From assembly GCA_016714165.1 (NCBI GenBank), contig JADJNU010000019.1:1-10995 (forward strand): DNA of 10,995 bases. Direction: 5' to 3'. Positions 7,822 to 10,995 of the stretch are shown piece by piece (the stretch's first letter is position 1; each line of letters opens with the position of its first letter). The position numbers were made by a program, and so were the translations under genes. Under the pieces are notes generated by a model. That model was given only the letters and a program-made list of their open reading frames with translations. It was not told where the DNA came from and made no database searches. The stretch comes from Bdellovibrionales bacterium (GTDB lineage Bacteria; Bdellovibrionota; Bdellovibrionia; Bdellovibrionales; UBA1609).

Positions 7822-8084
7822 ACATTTATCACATCTCCCTCGCGCATCGGATACTCAGAATTCGCCCCAGTCGTCGACCTGGACAACCGCTCCGGTATTT
7901 AGAGATCAAAGGTTCTCATGTCTATAACCGATCCTCGAACAGGCTCGAGATGTGGGAAGGAAATGGCTTTTCGGACAGCCTGAAGCCACCAGCGCTGTTC
8001 GGGATTTTCAATGGAATTCCAAACAACGGGAAGACACAAACCCGCAAAGCAAGGCAAATAGCAAGGTCATACCCAAGTCGTTGA
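7812..8084 (+). CDS. Possible 90-residue protein, unrecognised
   Basis: ATG 7812 follows GAGAG by nine bases. The frame opens MNFDIYHISLAHRILRIRPS and continues through YLEIKGSHVYNRSSNRLEMW to a TGA at 8082-8084, a strongly basic end. Other frames also contain plausible pieces (PVVDLDNRSG near 7868; NPQSKANSKVIPKSLRGEII near 8035-8095), so a frame change inside is likely. It lies 15 bases before the next start. No family recognised. Confidence 0.3.
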   Translation: MNFDIYHISLAHRILRIRPSRRPGQPLRYLEIKGSHVYNRSSNRLEMWEGNGFSDSLKPPALFGIFNGIPNNGKTQTRKARQIARSYPSR

Positions 8085-8099
8085 GGGGAGAAATCATTG

Positions 8100-8315
8100 A
8101 TGACAGATGCAACCACCGTTGTTTCCAACCTATGGCAATGAGAGAAAGGAAGGCATCGCGAGAGCCAGCGCGGCTTACGAAGGATGAAATGATTCCAGGA
8201 CAAGGGAGAAGAGCACGACAAGGAGACTTAACGAAAATTTTGTTAACATTTGAACGAGTTCATCAATGGCGTGGCCATAAGGAAACTACTTGCACAGGCA
8301 GGTGAGACTACTTGA
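8100..8315 (+). CDS. Small unrecognised protein, about 70 residues (frameshifted)
   Basis: ATG 8100 is preceded at good spacing by GAGGGGAG, the strongest Shine-Dalgarno in this part of the window. It begins MTDATTVVSNLWQ and then meets a stop. The protein probably continues through a frame change as ARASAAYEG or an equivalent, then FQDKGEEHDKET, and ends EFINGVAIRKLLAQAGETT with TGA at 8313-8315. The C-terminus is clean and helical. The stop overlaps the next start as TGATG, a pattern of translational coupling. No family recognised. Confidence 0.4.
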
Positions 8316-8849
8316 TGCCTAAAAATATGAAGGTGATGGCAAGAGAGGATTTTAGGGCGATTTCGCATGAAGATCCTCTCGATTTGAAAAAATGGTAACA
8401 GTAACTACTCACTCCAGGCGACGTATTTTTCGCGCCTCGATTAAATTCTCTGAGGCTAAAAATTTTGATTATTTTCAAGTGAGGCCTTTTTACGTGAAGC
8501 GCCTGACTGGTAGGAGGCTGGAAAATAATTTGGGTGGTAGGTTGCTTTGGAAACGCGGAATTCTGCCTGAGTTGTGAAAAGACAGGGTCGATCACTTGTA
8601 AAATCGGCAAGATAATTAAGGAATGTCAAACCTCCCGGAGCGATGGTTCAGGATTGAGGCGCCAATCATCTCTTGCCGTGAGCTTTCCGGCGTTAATCAG
8701 TTATAACAACCCCGGCGGGAAAACGGCTGATCGAGGCGGACCTGAGGCCGATGAGGTTGGAAACAGGCAATTTCCAAATCGGCGATAAAGTTACCTACCG
8801 GTGGGATAGAATGGCCTTAGCCCAACGTGTACCAGAGGTTGAATGTTGA
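8315..8849 (+). CDS. Unrecognised protein, about 175 residues (frameshifted)
   Basis: ATG 8315 overlaps the preceding stop and has AGGTGAG in front of it. It opens MPKNMKVMAREDFRAISHED then PLDLKK, meets a frame change at the A-run near 8390, and continues FSEAKNFDYFQVRPFYVKRL (8450-8510). Later fragments are GCFGNAEFCLSCEKTGSI and TCKIGKIIKEC (8540-8630), WFRIEAPI (about 8645), and RLIEADLRPMRLETGNFQIG then DKVTYRW (8730-8800). The FRIEAPI and LRPMRLETGNFQIGDKV pieces vaguely recall PilZ-type beta-barrel domains, but I see no RxxxR motif, so that is only a guess. The end lies between 8788 and 8849. Confidence 0.35.
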
Positions 8850-9332
8850 TTCCTGCATGACGAGGCCTGCAAGAAGGCTCAAGTTAAATTGAGAAGTCGC
8901 AGGAGACAGTCTGTCGATTCGGTCAAATGAATTTAGCTGAAAGGTAAAGTCCTCGGTGGTTGCAATCTGCTGTATCTGACAGTCCATTTGGCATTCGGAG
9001 GCAGCCAAGACCGAATAACAGGAGGTTGATTTGGGCTTGTGACAAACTTGGTGAATATGGTTATCCTTTTCAGCTCGAACTCTCAGATTTTTAAATTCCA
9101 GAGTCCATTCCTTTTTTGCGAGAGATGGATTCTGCTTCATTGACAGTCGGTACCAAGTTGGTAGGTGAAGCTTCATAGCCACGTTAATAGACTCGCCAGC
9201 GTGATTCTCAGCAATGCCTTTGGGATCAAATATAACAACCTTGAGATCTCGGCGACCATGAAGAACCTGGCGATTGGGAACAATTCGATTTTTGAGGTGG
9301 TGGGCTGGTGCATGGAAGCCATACTTGTCCAT
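8817..9332 (-). CDS. Unidentified 171-residue protein, possibly PilZ-like
   Basis: One of the few frames over 150 codons in the window without a break. It opens MDKYGFHAPAHHLKNRIVPN and continues RRDLKVVIFDPKG (residues 27-39), ESINVAMKLHLPTWYRL and KEWTLEFKNLRVRAEKDNHI. Alternating V-V-F-D-x-G, then S-I-N-V-x-M-x-L, then L-E-x-x-x-L-R-V-R could match the D/N-x-S-x-x-G and strand pattern of a PilZ domain with a base change or indel, but the binding motif is incomplete. The Cys- and Gln-rich stretch at residues 95-125 looks less native and may be out of frame. Plus-strand frames opposite are broken by stops. No good Shine-Dalgarno precedes the ATG. It converges on the gene ending near 8849. 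Confidence 0.35.
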   Translation of the reverse strand: MDKYGFHAPAHHLKNRIVPNRQVLHGRRDLKVVIFDPKGIAENHAGESINVAMKLHLPTWYRLSMKQNPSLAKKEWTLEFKNLRVRAEKDNHIHQVCHKPKSTSCYSVLAASECQMDCQIQQIATTEDFTFQLNSFDRIDRLSPATSQFNLSLLAGLVMQESTFNLWYTLG

Positions 9333-9361
9333 CTTTGTTGGAAATGAAGGAGATTACATCC

Positions 9362-9705
9362 ATGGATCGGCTGCTAGATCACCTGATGGATCAAATTTTA
9401 ACTGAGAAGGAGTCGTCAAATAGCAGTTGCTCCAAAAGTGGTTGGTCCAACATAGCCCCAACTACTTGGGAAGGCGAAAATTGTTTAAGGTACCAATTCC
9501 TTAACAAACTAAAAAAATCATCTGTTTGCGTATTTTCCACCGTATATGTATCGGAGGATTGCGCTAGGCGATGAGTCTGGCAACAGAATCTAAGCTCAAA
9601 ACTAGTGGTGTGGTCCTTTGGCTTTCTTGGCTGCTGAGCGCATAATGGTATTGCAGTTATTGGCCAAAAGATGTGCAAAATAGTTCTTTCTCTTTTTGAG
9701 AGGTA
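9362..9705 (+). CDS. Small unrecognised protein upstream of the methyltransferase (frameshifted)
   Basis: ATG 9362 follows AAGGAG at about nine bases. It opens MDRLLDHLMDQILTEKESSN, later LRYQFLNKLKKSSVCVFSTV, and is open to 9574. The continuation is probably in other frames, with pieces such as LAAERIMVLQLLAKR near 9622-9675, ending close to the TAG at 9704-9706. About 115 residues. The amphipathic, helix-like start and good ribosome site argue for coding; the middle (9390-9480) may be misread. It lies directly before the methyltransferase gene, so the two are probably one transcript. No family recognised. Confidence 0.35.
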
Positions 9706-9712
9706 GAGTGTG
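9698..9712 (+). promoter_or_regulatory. Ribosome binding site setting a GTG start for the methyltransferase
   Basis: GAGAGG (9698-9703) lies six bases before GTG (9710-9712). No ATG occurs in this frame before the conserved HGYTSEEQARL segment, so GTG is the likely start. Confidence 0.6.
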
Positions 9713-10510
9713 TCAAAATCAAAATATCTTCATGGTTACACATCAGAAGAGCAAGCTCGATTGGAAGACTCCAGAAAAGCGCCTTCTTGGACCTATGTTT
9801 ATGAAGGTGGGTTCAAGAGACACAAGCTTTGCTTGAGGTCGGATGTGGCGTGGTGCCCGCAAAGTAAAATTCTTTTGAAGATTTTCTTCGATTAAAAAAT
9901 TGGTGGGTATCGATATTTCCGAAGACCAGCTCAAGAGTAGCGAGAGAGACCTTGGCCCAGGGCTTCTGGACAACTCCGGCCAGGCTGCACATCAGTCCGA
10001 TGCAGAGACCTCGCGATTCTAAAGGGACAGACTTTTGATGGAGCCTTTTATATTTGGTTTTTGGAGCATGTGCCGGACCCTCTCTGTTCTTCGAGAATTG
10101 AGAAAGTATTGATCGGATTGAAGTCATACTTTTTCGAAGTGAATAATTCTAGTTTTTGTTGATCCCCTTGGTCCGGCTATTTTGCGGTACTGGATCGAGT
10201 TCAATGATTATCAGTGGTCGATCAAAGGACACCCCTATGTCCCGGAGTTCAGATAGGAAATGTGATGCAAGCGGGAGTATAATAATATCATTGAGTTAAC
10301 ACAGGAAGTCTTCATTTTGACGCTCAAAATCAGCCGCATGATCGCGAGAGGTTTTTCTATTTTTAGGATCTGTTATTAAGTGCAGCTCCCGCCTTGATAA
10401 ATGATAAGCGCATTGCTCCTGACCTGATAGAAGACGTGAAAAAAGGTTTCAGCCGTTCAGGGCGAACCCTCCGGCATTAACTGTTTTACTCTTTGGGGGT
10501 AGGAAGCTGA
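9710..10510 (+). CDS. Class I SAM-dependent methyltransferase (frameshifted)
   Basis: Cytoplasmic enzyme transferring a methyl group from S-adenosylmethionine; acceptor unknown. From GTG 9710 it reads SKSKYLHGYTSEEQARLEDS, an HGY..EEQ.RL opening shared by a group of class I methyltransferases. Motif I is recovered over 9838-9880 as EVGCGV then AQSKILLKIF. The next strand is VGIDISEDQLKSSERDLGPG (about 9905-9962, mixed frames), with the acidic residue that holds the SAM ribose. Motif II is FDGAF then WFLEHVPDPL (10034-10085). Beyond lie KVLIGLKS (KVLKPGG in relatives), EVNNSSF, DPLGPAILRYWIEFNDYQWS (10158-10215), TQEVFIL and INDKRIAPDLIEDVKKGF. About 265 codons, normal for the fold. At least six frame changes. 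The end near 10502-10510 is uncertain. Confidence 0.82.
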
Positions 10511-10574
10511 GCAAGTCTTGATTTTGAAGGGATTTGCTGCGCTTTGGTAAAATCAAGCGTAGAGAGAATATGAT

Positions 10575-10995
10575 TTGAAAACCTCCAAAAATTCCCGTTT
10601 GCATAAAGAAGTCTTCTTCTCTCATCTTTGCTTGCTGTCCTATCTGACTTGGTTGAATTGGTGTTTTTACGTTTATAACAGGGATCTTGGGCTTTTCAAA
10701 TAAAGGGTTGTGGAGTCTTTTTCTTCGGTTTTAAGGTTTGATTTGGTTGCCAATCGTTCTTTCAAATCTTCCGGTGTTGTATTTTCCTTACCGAGCAAAT
10801 GGCAGCTTGAAGAGCTACCTAAGCTTTGACTCTTTCGCTTGCTGTTGTTATTAATTTATTTGTTTATCTCTTTGAATTTGGCTGATATCAGGCTCTATCA
10901 ATTGACGGGTAAAGAAGCACGATAGAATTTTTGAAATTAATAGAGATATCGGGAATCAAGCTGTTCAAGTGATTGTGTATTATTGGTATTTGTCG
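10575..10995 (+). CDS. Start of a possible membrane protein, partial at window edge
   Basis: Weakly supported. A TTG at 10575 follows AGAGAG at reasonable spacing and opens LKTSKNSRLHKEVFFSHLCL then LSYLTWLNWCFYVYNRDLGL (one hydrophobic stretch), with a stop near 10700. Pieces in the shifted frame follow: ESFSSVLRFDLVANRSFKSS and GVVFSLPSKWQLEELPKL (10710-10830), then hydrophobic LLLLIYLFISLNLADI (10840-10890). The ATG at 10569 would need one base to be in frame. The region is T-rich, so hydrophobic frames arise easily by chance. No family recognised. Confidence 0.22.

Noticed and set aside
7922..8221. A 99-codon minus-strand frame with a hydrophobic middle
   Set aside because: Plus-strand starts with good ribosome sites (8100) and a TGATG overlap fall in this region, and the minus frame has no ribosome site. 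It remains a weak alternative.
8308..8610. A 100-codon minus-strand frame
   Set aside because: It is antisense to the plus-strand gene that begins at 8315 with a coupled start; its composition (many Ser, Pro, Lys) is typical of shadows.
1..10995. Programmed frameshifting or an alternative genetic code as the reason for the breaks
   Set aside because: Frame changes occur in every recognised gene, in both directions, without a shared slippery site plus structure. No single stop codon is consistently read through.
1..10995. tRNA genes, CRISPR arrays, insertion sequences, prophage or toxin-antitoxin genes
   Set aside because: I looked for T-loop signatures, regularly spaced repeats, transposase motifs and terminal inverted repeats on both strands and found none that hold up by eye.

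Overview
The window looks like chromosomal DNA of a Gram-negative bacterium of moderate G+C (mid-40s percent by eye). A Bdellovibrio-like relative fits best: an exported beta-sandwich protein of a type I associate with Bdellovibrionales, an N-terminal-twitch radical SAM enzyme, and several small unrecognised proteins. That placement is inference; there is no rRNA or marker gene here. I see no tRNA, rRNA, CRISPR array, transposase or phage gene.

The dominant property of the window is broken reading frames. Nearly every gene I recognise keeps its family motifs but is split over two or three frames, with a frame change roughly every 80-200 bases, often at short homopolymers. Examples are the CLC transporter, the radical SAM enzyme, the MFS transporter and the methyltransferase. 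Conserved motifs and regulatory RNA survive, so uncorrected long-read error is more likely than gene decay. I annotate genes by their composite span. Exact ends are approximate wherever a frame change lies near them.

Layout from left to right. (1) 38-1380, minus strand: a CLC-F type fluoride/proton antiporter gene preceded by a fluoride (crcB-motif) riboswitch. An 8-bp helix can pair the 3' end of the aptamer with the Shine-Dalgarno of a TTG-initiated gene. (2) 1459-2668, plus: two unrecognised genes overlapping by ATGA. (3) 2772-3955, plus: an exported two-domain beta-sandwich protein with a proline-rich linker containing a 15-bp AAPPR/K repeat. (4) 4040-5379, minus: a radical SAM enzyme with an N-terminal twitch domain. 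(5) 5602-6917, plus: an MFS transporter, divergent from the radical SAM gene. (6) 6919-7622: an open plus-strand frame and a minus-strand possible membrane protein, both unidentified. (7) 7643-8849, plus: a run of small, tightly packed unknown frames with good Shine-Dalgarno sites and a TGATG overlap. (8) 8817-9332, minus: an unknown protein, perhaps PilZ-like. (9) 9362-10510, plus: a small unknown gene and a class I SAM-dependent methyltransferase with a GTG start. (10) 10575-10995: the start of a possible membrane protein running off the window.

The only well-supported functional unit is fluoride resistance: riboswitch plus exporter. The other genes show no common pathway. I found no convincing undescribed multi-gene system; the less ordinary items are the riboswitch's translational switch, the twitch radical SAM enzyme, and the unknown small-gene cluster.
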